DNA of 28,723 nucleotides from Chromera velia (Eukaryota; Sar; Chromeraceae): positions 1 to 28,723 of the forward strand of contig JAHBMJ010001268.1 of assembly GCA_018398765.1 (NCBI GenBank). The letters run 5' to 3'. This document shows positions 9,351 to 24,312 of the stretch, piece by piece. Position 1 is the first letter of the stretch, and every line of letters starts with the position of its first letter. Position numbers and translations under genes: made by a program. The notes beneath the pieces are model-generated. The model saw only the letters and a list, made by a program, of their open reading frames with translations, was not told the origin of the DNA and searched no databases.

Positions 9351-10467
9351 GTTGAGTGAATGAAGGAATAACAATTCGAAACTGAAAATCGAGAGGGATC
9401 TCGTGAGAAGGGACTACTGAGCTTTCTCAGAGAAGAAGAAGAGAGAAGACAAGCACAAAGAAGAGAGTGGGTGGAGAACTTGTAATGAAAAGATTATTCG
9501 TGCATGGCTCGTCTGCGGACGTCAGGTTGGGACAGAAGAAAGGAACGAACGACGAGCGAGGACACACAGCAAATTCATCTCACACACGTCCTACTCTTCG
9601 ATTGATGGATTGAAGAATGATTGCAGCTAGAATTTCGACCATGAAAGATAGAGACTCAAGACAGGACAAGAAGCCAGAGAAGGGGAAGAGATGTATAAAG
9701 AAGAGATTGATAGAGGGAGTCCATCGAAAAGAGTGAATTCAGAGAAGAAACGAATCATTTGGAACGAGGGTGGAGATTTGTCCTGGGCGCTCAAATTCAA
9801 TGCCTTTTCTCCGTCCCTTCTCTTCTTGTTCGGAGCTGTCACATAATAAAAGAATCGTGCAGAAAGTAAGAGAACATAAAAACAACAGAAAGGGTGAAGG
9901 ATGAAAAAGAAAAGGAAGGATATCGCTTTTGTGCAATTAACATTAATCAACCAGACGAGAAAAATTTAAGATTCACTTCAACTGAAAACTGATTATCAAT
10001 TACAGATCAAAACTGCACAAGTATTTCATGTACTTTGTTGATCTTCATTCGTTCAGTCAGCTTCAGTAGCAGTACATGCACTTTTAGTCCCAGTTTTAGT
10101 CAATATATTATATCAATAAATCTAATTAAATGTAATTTTCTAGTAATATTTTTAAGTTAGAGTAATACTACTATTTGTATTAGTATTATTGGCTATAGAT
10201 TATTAGTTTGCTAGTTATAGCTTGGAGTACACTGTAACACTTAGGAGTCCACTGGGGGTGGACTAAGGAAAAGAATAAAAACAAGCGATATTTCAATATT
10301 TTTTAAAATCATTTTACAGCTGAGTGATAATAGCACACTAGCCTGAGGTTGCGCAATACATGATTCTACATATGATTAACACTTATAACACTCAAAATTA
10401 GACTGAGGAGACTCACTGGCAAACTAGGACTGAAATTTTAAACAACAGTTTTTTGACTTAATTCATT
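9351..10467. other. 3' flank of the mini-exon gene, then AT-rich intergenic DNA
   Basis: Purine-rich sequence follows the stop codon and is probably 3' UTR. An AATAAA hexamer at 9845-9850 is a possible poly(A) signal, but it is nearly 500 bases downstream and unproven. From about 9950 the sequence is AT-rich. A small perfect hairpin AGTCCAC-TGGGG-GTGGACT is at 10246-10264, beside a duplicated GGAGT(A/C)CACTG at 10224 and 10244. No gene was found. Confidence 0.45.
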
Positions 10468-10612
10468 TTAAAGCTGTAGAAGCCAGAGGTAACTATGGCG
10501 GCGGCCATTGGCAGCAGATACTGCGAGTCGATCGATCGTTTTCATGTAGGCTTTGACGAGAGTGCGGAGAGAATAGACAAATAAGCAGGCAGCCCCATAT
10601 GGCCGCAGAAGG

Positions 10613-10798
10613 CTACCAGCTCCTAACATAATGAGCTTCTTCTGTAACAGTCGGAGAAGGCTTTGCAAACTTCTTGTTCCCCCAGTCTCTTGACGTAATT
10701 GAGGCCCCCGGAGTCGCCAGGTGTCCTCTCACTCCAAAACAAGCAGCGGTGCTCCAAAAAGACAACCACAGAGCAAGCAGAGGAAGCAAAACACCCAT
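10613..10798 (-). CDS. Small ORF with N-terminal signal peptide, possible first exon
   Basis: The minus-strand frame of 61 codons starts MGVLLPLLALWLSFWSTAAC followed by FGVRGHLATPG. The first 20 residues form a clear hydrophobic signal-like segment, with a small-residue region before a Phe. In algae with complex plastids, plastid-targeted proteins often have a signal peptide followed by a Phe at the cleavage point and a basic transit region; this resembles that layout but is short. The frame stops at 10613. A second overlapping minus-strand frame (10668-10468) suggests the gene may continue by splicing, but I found no consistent junction. Confidence 0.3.
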   Translation of the reverse strand: MGVLLPLLALWLSFWSTAACFGVRGHLATPGASITSRDWGNKKFAKPSPTVTEEAHYVRSW

Positions 10799-11677
10799 AA
10801 TGACCTCAGAGCTTCAACCAACTGAGGAGACGCTTACGAGCTGGGCTCTCCATTAAACACAGATCCAGAACCATGACAACCACGGTGGTGCGCATAAGTG
10901 CACATGCTACTCGCACGCCTGGGAGTAGCTAGATGCCAGCCTTCCAGGTTTCCCCCTTCTTTCAATGTCCACCAGATAAGCCGTGCTCATGGCTGCAGCC
11001 AGTTTTTGAAAAGACGGTGCTGTGTAGAAGAAGAAAATCGGAGGAGACGGCGAAAATCTGGGGGCATGACTCGATGGGGGTTTTTCACCTGGGTTAGGAC
11101 GGCAAGTCACACGTATGCACACGCCATAGAACACTTCAGGATGGCTGTGATGACGTGGGTTTCCTACTATTCGAACACCAGTCAGGGAAAAGCAAAGAAA
11201 ATACAGAAAAAGAGAAAAAGAGAGAGATGGGATAGAAGAAGGCGGGTAGCTTGGCTCTCCCCGGCCACTTTTTAATCCTACAGACCAGCGTTTAAAGCCG
11301 ACTCAGACCTTTTTTCATAGTTCAAGACAAGCCTCTATTGAGCCGCTGGGGGTTATTTATCATGTTTTTGCGTACGTATGCTTTCTCCTTTGGGGGAGGG
11401 CTGCCAAGCTTGTCTCTTACCGAACGTTGGAAGCCTCGAAGGCTACTAAGCCACTAGTCTAGGCAGACGACGATGGTGTATGATGATGATGATGATGTAC
11501 AAATTATGTTTTATATAAGCAAACATGAGTTATCATCAATCAATCAAACAATCAATCAGTTTAACATTATATTTGCTGCTTCAAGGTTTGTTTATAGAAT
11601 TGAAATTTAAGTTACATCGATCATTCAGAATATACTTTATGGATAGTTATCAAGTGAGTCATAGGCCTATCGCAGCA
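10799..11677. other. Region without a supported gene, left of the copia element
   Basis: Open frames exist on both strands, including a 125-codon Arg/Lys-rich frame at 10898-11275, but none has recognisable domains or splice support. A short ATG / GATGAT repeat is present near 11470-11500. The end of this stretch is the insertion site of the retrotransposon. Confidence 0.4.
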
Positions 11678-11682
11678 CAGCC
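11678..11682 (+). repeat. Candidate 5-bp target-site duplication, left copy (CAGCC)
   Basis: CAGCC directly precedes the proposed left end of the element and is repeated at 18438-18442 directly after the right LTR. Five base pairs is the usual duplication length for Ty1/copia insertions. Confidence 0.5.
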
Positions 11683-12315
11683 TATAACGTTCTCTCAGGT
11701 TGTCTGACCTTTTTTTCTTCCTATCGGCGTCCATCCATGCATTTTTAGTGCTTGGTGCGCCGTGTTGACTGCGTTTTGTGTCCGGTGCCGACTGCGCACC
11801 AATTTTTCTCGTTCGGTTTGGCGGCTTTTTTTTTTTCCCGCGTATGCATTTACTGCAATCAGTGCTGTGTTTTGTATAGCCTAACCGGATTCATGCGTAC
11901 GCACGTGAATTAATTTTGGCGTCAAGTGTTGCTTCACATATCCAAGTGTTGCTTGAGTTTGCCCTCTTTATTCTTGACGTGTCTTTCTCCCTTTTCAGAC
12001 CAAAGTTGACCATCTATGGCATACAGACATTTCAATCTGGCCCCGTGCAAGAGCACTTTCTAGCGTCTTGTCATTCCGTCATGCATAGCGCAGCACGCAA
12101 GTCATTCGATTACTCAATCAAACGTGTTGCTCGTGTTCTCGTCATGTTGATCTCGATTCAAGAGCAGCCCCTAGCTCTTGTCATTCAGTTTCTATTCCTT
12201 CTTTGAGACTTTGGACTTCTGTCTTCTAGTTTCTATCGATTCTTGATCTTCAGTTGCTCAACAGCTAGCTTCCTAGTCTCTGGTAGCATCTGTTGCCTAG
12301 CTACTGAACTTCTTG
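11683..12315 (+). repeat. 5' LTR
   Basis: It aligns across its length with 17803-18437, including CTCAGGTTGTCTGACC near the start and GTTGCCTAGCTACTGAACTT near the end. The left boundary is uncertain by a few bases: certain homology begins at about 11688, and a match with transitions may extend to 11683. The terminal bases do not show the canonical TG...CA pair. Confidence 0.88.
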
Positions 12316-12325
12316 TGGTGTCGGC
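12316..12325 (+). other. Candidate primer binding site
   Basis: TGGTGTCGGC follows the end of LTR homology without a gap. A site starting with TGG directly after the 5' LTR is expected for pairing with the CCA end of a primer tRNA. The tRNA was not identified. Confidence 0.5.
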
Positions 12326-12379
12326 TTTCTTCTCCCGGGTTCGAACGGTGATCCTTCTCTTTAACCACGCGTCTACCCG

Positions 12380-13660
12380 ATGGACACTCAAGGTACGCAC
12401 ACCCCTGCAGTGTCTCGCCCTCGTGCCAACTCAGCAGGGGCTCCTTTACTCAGCTCTGGCTTTGCTTCCACACCTGCTCTAGCTGCTGCCTCTGCGGCTG
12501 CTGCAGATGTCACTCACCAGGACGGTGGCCAGTCGCCTGCCCCTTTCTTTGGACATCACGTGGCTCAGGAGACTCCTCCGCCTCCTGCACAACCTCCTCA
12601 AGACCTTCCTCTCACTCCGCCTCCACTTGGTGGTCCAGGCCCCCAGGCTGTCCCCATCCACACCGTGCACAGACCGCCGTCTCCGTTTGGCTGGCCAGGA
12701 CCTCAGGATGTTCCCACCAACTACACCGGGAGCGATGCCCCCTCCTGCCAGGCCTTCTGTGGTTGTGTCTCGACGCAGCGACCTGGCCAAGCAGGCGATT
12801 GCCGAGGTCCCCCGTCTTCACCGGCAAGACTGGCGTGGATATTGAAAAATGGAAACAAGACGTCCTTGCAGCCTCCCAGGAGGTGCAAGCAATTGACGGT
12901 CCGGACACCTTCGGCCCGGTTGACTTGGCTATCCTCATCCGGAACAAGGTGACAGTGGAGGTCCGTGACATCCTGAGGGCGAAGCCGTTGTGGGTAACGG
13001 ACTCGACAAACCCTCAGTAGCTCTTCACGGAGCTTGAGTCCCTCTACCTCGGTCCGTATAAGCAACGTGTACATCTTCACTGGCAGGATGTGAAAAACCT
13101 CCGTCCGACTGCCAAGGACATGGTCATCTCTTTCTTCGGTCGTGCTGTCCAAGTGCTTGGCGCTCTTCAGCGTCTTATCCCTGCACTCGCCTTCGGTACC
13201 CCTGCTTTCTTCCCCCTTGAGTACTCCATCTTGCTGGAAGCACTGCCCGCAGAGAGGTCAGCGAAGCGTTTTGTCCTCACCAACAACATAGACTTCACCC
13301 CTACCGGCCTCTTCAACTGCTTGCGGAGGCACGAGCAGACGGTGCTCTCTCAGGCCCCATCTGCATTCATTTGGTTCTCTTCACTCCCGACCGTGCACGC
13401 CTCCCAGCCCTCTAAGTCCTCTTCTACTCCGGCGTCATCGAAGGGCAAGGGCAAGAAGAAGGATGGCGAGAAGGAGAAGCCCAAGGACAAGCTCTGTGTC
13501 TTTTGTGGAGTCGTCCACGAGTGGGGGAAGCACCCCAAGTGCATCAACTGTGGAGGGTCTCCTCATGATCGCTCTTCCTATCCTGCTGCCTCAACTATAT
13601 GTGCGTGTGGCAAGACAGGCCACTTCCCTACGATGTGCCTCAAGAAGTTGAAGGCTGCAC
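12380..13660 (+). pseudogene. gag: copia gag remnant with cysteine-rich nucleocapsid region
   Basis: The start is an ATG at 12380 (MDTQGTHTPAVSRPRANSAG), followed by an Ala/Pro/Gly-rich segment. The frame changes twice (about 12700-12735, and the five-C run 12809-12813) before a conserved-looking gag core beginning VFTGKTGVDIEKWKQDVLAA, which meets a TAG at 13018-13020 and then continues as LFTELESLYLGPYKQRVHLH. A basic Lys-rich linker precedes cysteine motifs between 13494 and 13637: CVFC, CINC and CACGKTGHFPTMC. The last resembles a CCHC zinc knuckle, but with one residue instead of two between the first cysteines. Structural protein that would form the particle; not functional in this copy. 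Confidence 0.75.
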
Positions 13661-14430
13661 AGCAGGCTGCCAACATCCGATGTGCCACTATGTCTCTCGC
13701 GACCCCTGCCGTATCCTCCGGTCAGATGATCGACAACCCTCACTTCGGCAAAGACGATGGAGCTACGGTCGATGCCGTTGGTGAACTATACCTCCGGTCT
13801 GAAGCCGTGCAGTCTAAGATTAAGTACAGCGAGACCATCTTGGACCCTCCCATTGCCGTGAAGACCGCTCATGAGTCTTCTGACAAGGGCGAAGCGATTG
13901 TGTACGCCTCCCGCATAATCACCATCAAGAACATCATCTTCGTCTCCCGCCTCGAGACCGTCTCCTTCCTGGTTCTTCCTCAGTCGAGCGTGCCGTTCTT
14001 GTTCTTCAAGTCCCTTGCTCAGCGTCTTGAGGCTTCCATGAACTACGCTACCAACCTCATGACTCTTCCTTCGAGCGACGGCACCAGCGAGATCCACCTC
14101 CCTTGGACTGACCTTAGGCGCTACTACGGCCTTCCTCTGGAACAGCTCGAGATCTACAGTAACACTACGGAGACGGAGTCCCTCCCTGACCTTGTCGAGA
14201 GCGACTCTGACACTGACATGTCCGATGACGACGCTGATCGTCGTCTGTGGCGTGACCCCCCGACCGTCTTCATGTCTCAGACTGACGGTCTGCCTCCCCC
14301 CCCCCCACCAGGTGACGGCATCAAGGGAGAGAATGTACGGTCCGCTACCCCTGCCCCTCCCCCTTCTGCTTCTTTTGATTTCTATGAAGAAGAAGCTGAA
14401 ATGATTGATGCGGCTGCTACTGAGATGTCC
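13661..14430 (+). pseudogene. copia protease-like region
   Basis: In the same frame as the zinc-binding region, DDGATVDAVG at 13753-13782 sits where the aspartic protease active site (usually D-S/T-G-A) is expected. The serine/threonine position is Asp here, so either the family or this copy is atypical. The frame continues through an acidic, Pro-rich spacer (about 14160-14380) before the integrase. Assignment rests on position and the GA motif only. Confidence 0.45.
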
Positions 14431-15715
14431 ACCACTTCCTCTCTTTTTCAGTACGAGTGGAAATTGACTTTCAAGCAAACGAAGCGTTGTATCACTTTCA
14501 CTTCTGCCGAGCTTTATCGTCTTGTGAATTTGATGCACTGTGACTGTGGGTATGGAGGTTTGAGAGAAGTGGTGGCTCAGCTGCTGCATTACTTTTCTAT
14601 CGACTTTCCTTTCTGTCGGTTGCGTTCGTTCGTGGCAGTGGTTCTTTCTGCCTGTCTCGTATGCCCCCAGATGAAAAGCCCTGTGGGATTCTCAATCCCT
14701 GGTGTTCTTTTCACTCGTGGCGGGCACGTGGGGGCACGTCTTCATCTGGACAGTCAGTTTTTGGGCTTCCCGGACTCTGGGCACACTTACCATGCAACTT
14801 TCGGTTGTGGAGGACTGCCACAACTTCGGCTTGACCTGTCGCTACCACGGCCACCCCAAGTCCCATGAGGTCGTGACCTTCCTCGAGACTGTCTGGGTGC
14901 CTCGTTTCGGCATTCTTCAGGAGATTCGGTGCGACCAAGGCTCCGAGTTTGCAGGTGCTCTCCTCATTGAGTTCTGTGAGAAACACGGCATCCATCTCAC
15001 TTTCTCTCCTTCCGGCTACAAAGACGGCAACAGCATCGTCGAGAGATGGCATCGAGACGTCCTGGCGTCCGTCCGCTCCATTTTGCTTGAGCGAGGTCTC
15101 TCCCCCTTTCAGTGGCCCACTGTTGTCAATGAAGCTGTCAGATGCCTCAACAACCACATGTCTGTGCGAGGCGCTTTGAGTCGTCATGATGAAGTTTCCC
15201 TCCCTCCTGCGCTTCCCTGCCTTCGACAGTTCTTGTCAGCCGACCGCCCTCCTCCTCCTTCCTCTCTCCATACCTATTCGGTCGGAGAGATTGTGATGTA
15301 CAACGTCGGTGCCTCTGGCAGCGGAGACCGCTCTGAACAGGAGCATAAGTGTGGCCCCGTTTGGTATCCTTACCATGTTGTCCGAGCTGAAAACGCCCAC
15401 TTCTATGAAATTGAAGCCACTGACCCCTCCTTCATCCCCCAGAACACCACCGCCAGCCCCCATCAGCTTCATCCAGCTGCAGTTCCTCCCCCTGCGGAGA
15501 TGACTTCTACTACCATGCCCTCACCTACTCCTTCCAGCTCTTCTGTGGCTGGTGTCATCGATTCGAGTGCATCGGTGCCTGTTCTCTCGTCTTTTTCATC
15601 TTGTTCGGGTGCCGAGAACCCTTTCTCTCCTTCCCTTTCCCCTTTGTCTGTGCCGTCTGGTCCTATAGAGCCCGGCACGATGATTGTTGGTCGGTTTCCC
15701 GAAGCCGGCCTTCTA
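14431..15715 (+). pseudogene. int: copia integrase remnant
   Basis: A His/Cys zinc-binding segment ending CLVC (14653-14664) precedes the catalytic core. The first catalytic Asp is probably in LHLDSQF (codon 14749-14751). The frame then shifts from 1 to 2 before 14812. The second Asp is in RCDQGSEF (14933-14935) and the Glu in NSIVERWHR (15041-15043), giving the expected D-35-E spacing. A Pro/Ser/Thr-rich C-terminal region leads to the in-frame TGA at 15716-15718. The enzyme would insert the cDNA; this copy is broken by the frameshift. Confidence 0.85.
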
Positions 15716-15718
15716 TGA

Positions 15719-17220
15719 GTGGGAGAAATTTGCCGTGTTCTTCCAGGCCCTCGTGATTCGGACACCATCAAGTATGAGGTGCACGCCTGGGGGATATACC
15801 AGCGTTGTATGTTGCCCCGTCGGCAGTGGGCTCCAGGTTACTACAGCTCTGGCGGTGCTTACGTCACCTACGACACTCGAGCAAAGAAGAGAGAGGCGGA
15901 GTTGGTGGAGCTCTCGTACGATAAGGTGGTCGCTTCTGGTTTTGAAATAGATTCTTGCAGAGGTGGTCGGGGCTTCCGTCTCCCTTCTTCCGTTTGTTCT
16001 GCTCTCTCTTCTGGTGTGCAAGGTTGTTCGTTTGGGCAGTACCCTGGTGCGTTTGAGCGTGACCCTGCCGTTGCATCTGCCGCGGCTTTCCTCTCTTCTG
16101 TTGAGATGTCCATTCATGCAGCTACCATTCACCAACCAGTCAGCCTGAAACATCTTTCTAGTTCTGAGAAAGAGCTCGTGTGTTTTGCTGACCGCAAAGA
16201 GGATGAAGGCTGGCTGACTCGCGAAGTGTATCAGAGACACATCATTTCAGAAGTGCCTGCCGATGTCCCTCGTATGCCTCTCATGCGTGTACGCACCTCT
16301 AAGCTGAAGGATGATGGCTCTCGTAGCTTCAAGACCCGCACCGTCATTCTCGGCAACAGGGTTTCGAGAGACGGCCTCGTTGTCACCACTCATCTCTGCC
16401 CTCCCGACGCTGTCCGGTATATCCTCCAGCTTGCCCTGGACGCTTGCAAGCGTCGGAGAGTGCCTTTGTCACTTCAGAAAGCGGACATCGTACAAGTATA
16501 TCTCCAAGCCCCGCTTCTAGCAGATCGTCCCCCCCCTCCGATCACCCTGACCACGGGCAGTACTTGTGGGTCCTCCAGAAGGCTGTTTACGGCCTTCCCG
16601 ATGCCGGTCGGGTCTTTGAGGATTTTTTCGCCTCCAAGCTAACGGAGCTTGGATGGACTACTGGTCTCTTTCCCGGTGTTTGGTTCCTTCGCGACAAAGA
16701 CGGCGACCTCCGTGGCATTGTTGTGACCTACGTTGATGATCTCCTCATTTTGGGTATCGGAGAGGATACCGCTTCCCTCGTCGACCCGCTGAAGGACTTC
16801 ATCACCTGTGGCGATTACACTGAGCTCACTGAGGGGCGATTCGTTGGCGTCCAGTTTGAGGTCACAACCGATGGGGTATTCACGCATCAGACTGACTACA
16901 TCTCCTCGCTTTCTCTCCCCCCTGAGCACATCGGTTCCTCCTTCAAGCCCGCCGACAAGCCTCTGCCAGTCGGATCCATGCATGAGGATGACGTGTCCCC
17001 CCCGCTTGACAGCAGGGGGGCCTCTCTTTTTCGCACTCTGCTTGGTCAGGTTGGGTACGTCGCTAATTACACTCGACCGGACGTAGCCTTAGCATACTCC
17101 TACCTCTCCAGATTCATGGCGGCCCCCACCGAGCGCGCATTCCAACTCCTTCTCCAGACTCTCAGGTACTTGCGCACCAACCCCTCCCTTGGCATCCATA
17201 TCCATACTTCTGATTCCCCT
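15719..17220 (+). pseudogene. rt: copia reverse transcriptase remnant
   Basis: After the TGA the frame continues to FKTRTVILGNRVS and motif A KADIVQVYLQAPL (Asp codon 16484-16486). At the eight-C run 16529-16536 the frame changes to 1, where QYLWVLQKAVYGLPDAGRVF and the catalytic YVDDLLILG (YVDD at 16729-16740) follow. LFRTLLGQVGYVANYTRPD near 17028-17084 is the typical copia stretch before RNase H. All these features belong to the RVT_2 family of copia elements. Confidence 0.92.
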
Positions 17221-17750
17221 GACGAGCTCACAGGCGTTGTGCATGGAGATGCCTCCTTCGGCAACGCTGCGTCCCCCCACCCCCAGTCAGCTTGGATTCT
17301 GTTCATCAACGGCTTCCCTCTGATGCATAAGAGCCGCCGACAACCGCGTGTGGCTCGTTCCACAACTCGCGCAGAGTTTCTGGCTTTGGAGGATGCTTTA
17401 GATGCCGCCATCTACTTCGCTGCGTGCATGCAGCCGTTTTACAAGTCCACCCGCATCGGCATTGGCTGTGACGCCGCGAACGTTTTCTCTCTTCTGCTCT
17501 CTGGCGCTCCGTCTTCTGCGGAGAGAGCGCTCCTCCCTCTCGTGAAGGAGTTAAAGCCGCCACCGACCTTGCCGATGACCATCGCATTGGTGTTTTCAAG
17601 GTTCCCACTGAGATGAACATCTCTGATGTTCTTACGAAGGCCCTGGACCTCGGACCTCTGACTCGTCGCATGCGTAAGTCCCCTGTGGCATCTCCTGTCT
17701 TTGGTGCCGAGATCGTTTCTTCTCTCCCTCCTCTTGTCCTTCGTGAGTGA
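17221..17750 (+). pseudogene. copia RNase H and pol C-terminus
   Basis: VVHGDASFGN (Asp codon 17248-17250) and KSRRQPRVARSTTRAEFLAL match the copia RNase H pattern in which the Asp and the STxxAE segment carry catalytic acids. Near 17545-17570 the frame changes from 1 to 3, after which VPTEMNISDVLTKAL gives the conserved end of copia pol. The polyprotein stop is TGA at 17748-17750. Confidence 0.85.
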
Positions 17751-17787
17751 ATGATTTCTCTTTTTTTACTCCCTCCGCTACCGCTGC

Positions 17788-17799
17788 AAGAAGAGAAAG
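17788..17799 (+). other. Candidate polypurine tract
   Basis: AAGAAGAGAAAG lies a few bases upstream of the 3' LTR, the expected place for plus-strand priming. A short CCCCGTAA separates it from the first certain LTR base. Confidence 0.6.
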
Positions 17800-17802
17800 C
17801 CC

Positions 17803-18437
17803 CGTAATGTTCTCTCAGGTTGTCTGACCTTTCTTTCTTCCTATCGGCGTCCATCCATGCATTTTTAGTGCTTGGTACGCCGTGTTGACTGCGTTTTGTG
17901 TTCAGTGCTGACTGCGTGCCAATTTTTCTCGTTCGGTTTGGCGGCTCCTTTTTTTCTTCCCGCGCATGCATTTACTGCAATCGGTGCTGTGTTTTGTATG
18001 GCCTAACCGGATCCATGCGTACGTACGTGAATTAATTTTGGCGTCAAGTATTGCTTCACGTATCCAAGTGTTGCTTGGGTTTGCCTTCTTTACTCTTGAC
18101 GTGTCTTTCTCCCTTTTCAGACCAAAGTCGACCATCCATGGCACACAAACATTTCAATCTGGCCCCATGCAAGAGCACTTTCCGGGGTCTTGTCATTCCG
18201 TCATGCATAGCGCAGCACGCAAGTCATTCGATTACTCAATCAAACGTGTTGCTCGTGTTCTCGTCATGTTGATCTCGATTCAAGAGCAGCCCCTAGCTCT
18301 TGTCATTCGGTTTCTATTGCTTCTTTAAGACTTCGGACTTCTGTCTTCTAGTTTCTATCGATTCTTGATCTTCAGTCGCTCAACAGCTAGCTTCCTAGTC
18401 TCTGGTAGCATCTGTTGCCTAGCTACTGAACTTCTTG
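17803..18437 (+). repeat. 3' LTR
   Basis: Direct repeat of the 5' LTR. It contains TGTTCTCTCAGG at 17808, so the ancestral left end may have been TG; homology ends at CTTCTTG (18437). Differences from the 5' copy are mainly C/T and G/A. Confidence 0.9.
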
Positions 18438-18442
18438 CAGCC
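18438..18442 (+). repeat. Candidate 5-bp target-site duplication, right copy (CAGCC)
   Basis: Matches 11678-11682 exactly and directly follows the end of LTR homology. Confidence 0.5.
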
Positions 18443-19086
18443 CAGTCGCGGCATTGCGCTAGCATTAACGCCTTTAGCCGCCCTACTAGCGGCTCTAGCG
18501 TACGTACAACTAGCACTGATGGGCCAATGATGGCACACACTTTCAATTTGTGCTATCATCGCCTTATAGACTGGTACAGCAAGGTTCCTAACAATTTTTC
18601 GTCGGGATACAGTCTATGTCAAAGCATCGTTACAATATACGTGACAGTATAGTCAGCGAAACTATATATACATGTCCATAATTGTTTCATGTTTTCTCAA
18701 ATTATTTTGCTGCGCCTTGTGGTACGCATCTGAGCCTAGATCTGAGCCTCGATTCTGAGGTACCTGAAACAACCGAGAGCACCACAAATGTGCGGTGGTA
18801 TAATTGAACTTCACCCCGTGTATGCAGGAAGCCTGCCTCCACCCACCGCGTTCATTCCTAGGTTCATTCGTGTGTCGATTGATTGCAACACCACCTCGTT
18901 CTGTAGCTCAATGGGGTTGCAGACGGTTGAACAACGGCACGTGCAACCGCATACAAGAAAAAGGAATTCAGAACAAATGAAGGACCACCACTGCAGCCGA
19001 ACTCCATCCTTCATAAATTGGCCACCAAATCATCACTGCATGCATGCATCTTTTTCCTTCCTTCCATCCTGCCTCCCTTCCTTCCC
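18443..19086. other. Right flank of the copia element and 3' flank of nudC
   Basis: No gene was found. A hairpin AGCCGC-CCTACTA-GCGGCT is at 18476-18494. The part next to 19087 is probably 3' UTR of nudC on the minus strand; no clear poly(A) signal was chosen. Confidence 0.4.
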
Positions 19087-23827
<4,741 letters not shown>

Positions 23828-24084
23828 TTTCGCTAGCTTGCCTCAGACTGTGAGTAGCGCGAGTTTTCCGCCCTGAGTATCGATCGCACTTTCCACAGGC
23901 AGTCACAAACTTACTCCTCACAGGACAGGCCGCGGACTTCAGGGATCGAGGAGATGGGAGAGATTGGAGAAAGTCTTCTGGGACTCAGAGAGAGGGCAGA
24001 TTAGCTAAGTTTTGCATGCATGTGCATGGAGACGGCAAGATTTGTGCGCGCCAAATTTGTGCCAGTTCGTTGCATGATGTTCGT

Positions 24085-24102
24085 TGCGCGCGAAAGCGCG
24101 CA
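24085..24102. other. Perfect 7-bp hairpin with a GAAA tetraloop
   Basis: TGCGCGC-GAAA-GCGCGCA. GAAA belongs to the GNRA class of stable RNA loops. No adjacent RNA gene could be recognised. Confidence 0.5.
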
Positions 24103-24130
24103 CGCGGGTTCTCAGGGAATTGTTTTGTAA

Positions 24131-24157
24131 GTACCCCCCGCTTCCCTTTCCGGGGTC
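24131..24157 (-). repeat. Inverse copy of GC-rich dispersed repeat
   Basis: The reverse complement reads ACCCCGGAAAGGGAAGCGGG and on to GGGTAC, matching 26387-26413 at all but about three positions. Confidence 0.65.
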
Positions 24158-24264
24158 ATTTTCCGAAAGAACTTTTGTACGCGTGCCGGGGCCCTGCGCG
24201 TCCGTTTTTGTTCAATGCATGGGCGCACCCTACGAAATCGCGTGACAGTTCAGACGTCAGTTAA

Positions 24265-24312
24265 GCGCCCCTCACATATGGGGATGCGGCATGCATAACA
24301 AAAACCTCAATT
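24265..24312 (-). repeat. Inverted copy of the dispersed repeat at 2443-2656
   Basis: The reverse complement contains GAGGTTTTTGTTATGCATGC, then CGCATCCCC and CATATGTGAGGGGCGC, paralleling 2486-2527 and 2626-2656. Confidence 0.7.

Larger units (their letters stand above)
11683..18437 (+). mobile_element. Ty1/copia LTR retrotransposon, about 6.75 kb, degraded
   Basis: Two long direct repeats (about 11688-12315 and 17808-18437) flank a pol region in the order gag, zinc-binding cysteines, protease-like, integrase, reverse transcriptase, RNase H. Integrase before RT is diagnostic of Ty1/copia. Coding is interrupted by a TAG at 13018-13020, a TGA at 15716-15718 and frame changes near 12700-12735, in the C-run 12809-12813, between about 14750 and 14812, at the C-run 16529-16536 and near 17545-17570. 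The LTRs differ at roughly 5 per cent of positions by eye, mostly transitions. The copy is therefore neither very recent nor autonomous. It is inserted between the mini-exon gene and nudC. Confidence 0.93.
23828..24264 (-). promoter_or_regulatory. Upstream flank of nudC
   Basis: It probably holds the nudC promoter and 5' UTR, but no core element can be named. It includes a perfect hairpin with GAAA loop at 24085-24102 and a GC-rich repeat copy at 24131-24157 in the inverse orientation to that at 26387. No divergent gene was found. Confidence 0.3.

Noticed and set aside
12333-12350. tRNA-like GGGTTCGAAC string after the 5' LTR
   Set aside because: Flanking bases do not form a T-stem, and no acceptor, D or anticodon arm is visible; the core is self-complementary and may be chance.
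13786-14589. 267-codon minus-strand ORF
   Set aside because: Antisense to copia pol, which has clear family motifs on the plus strand.
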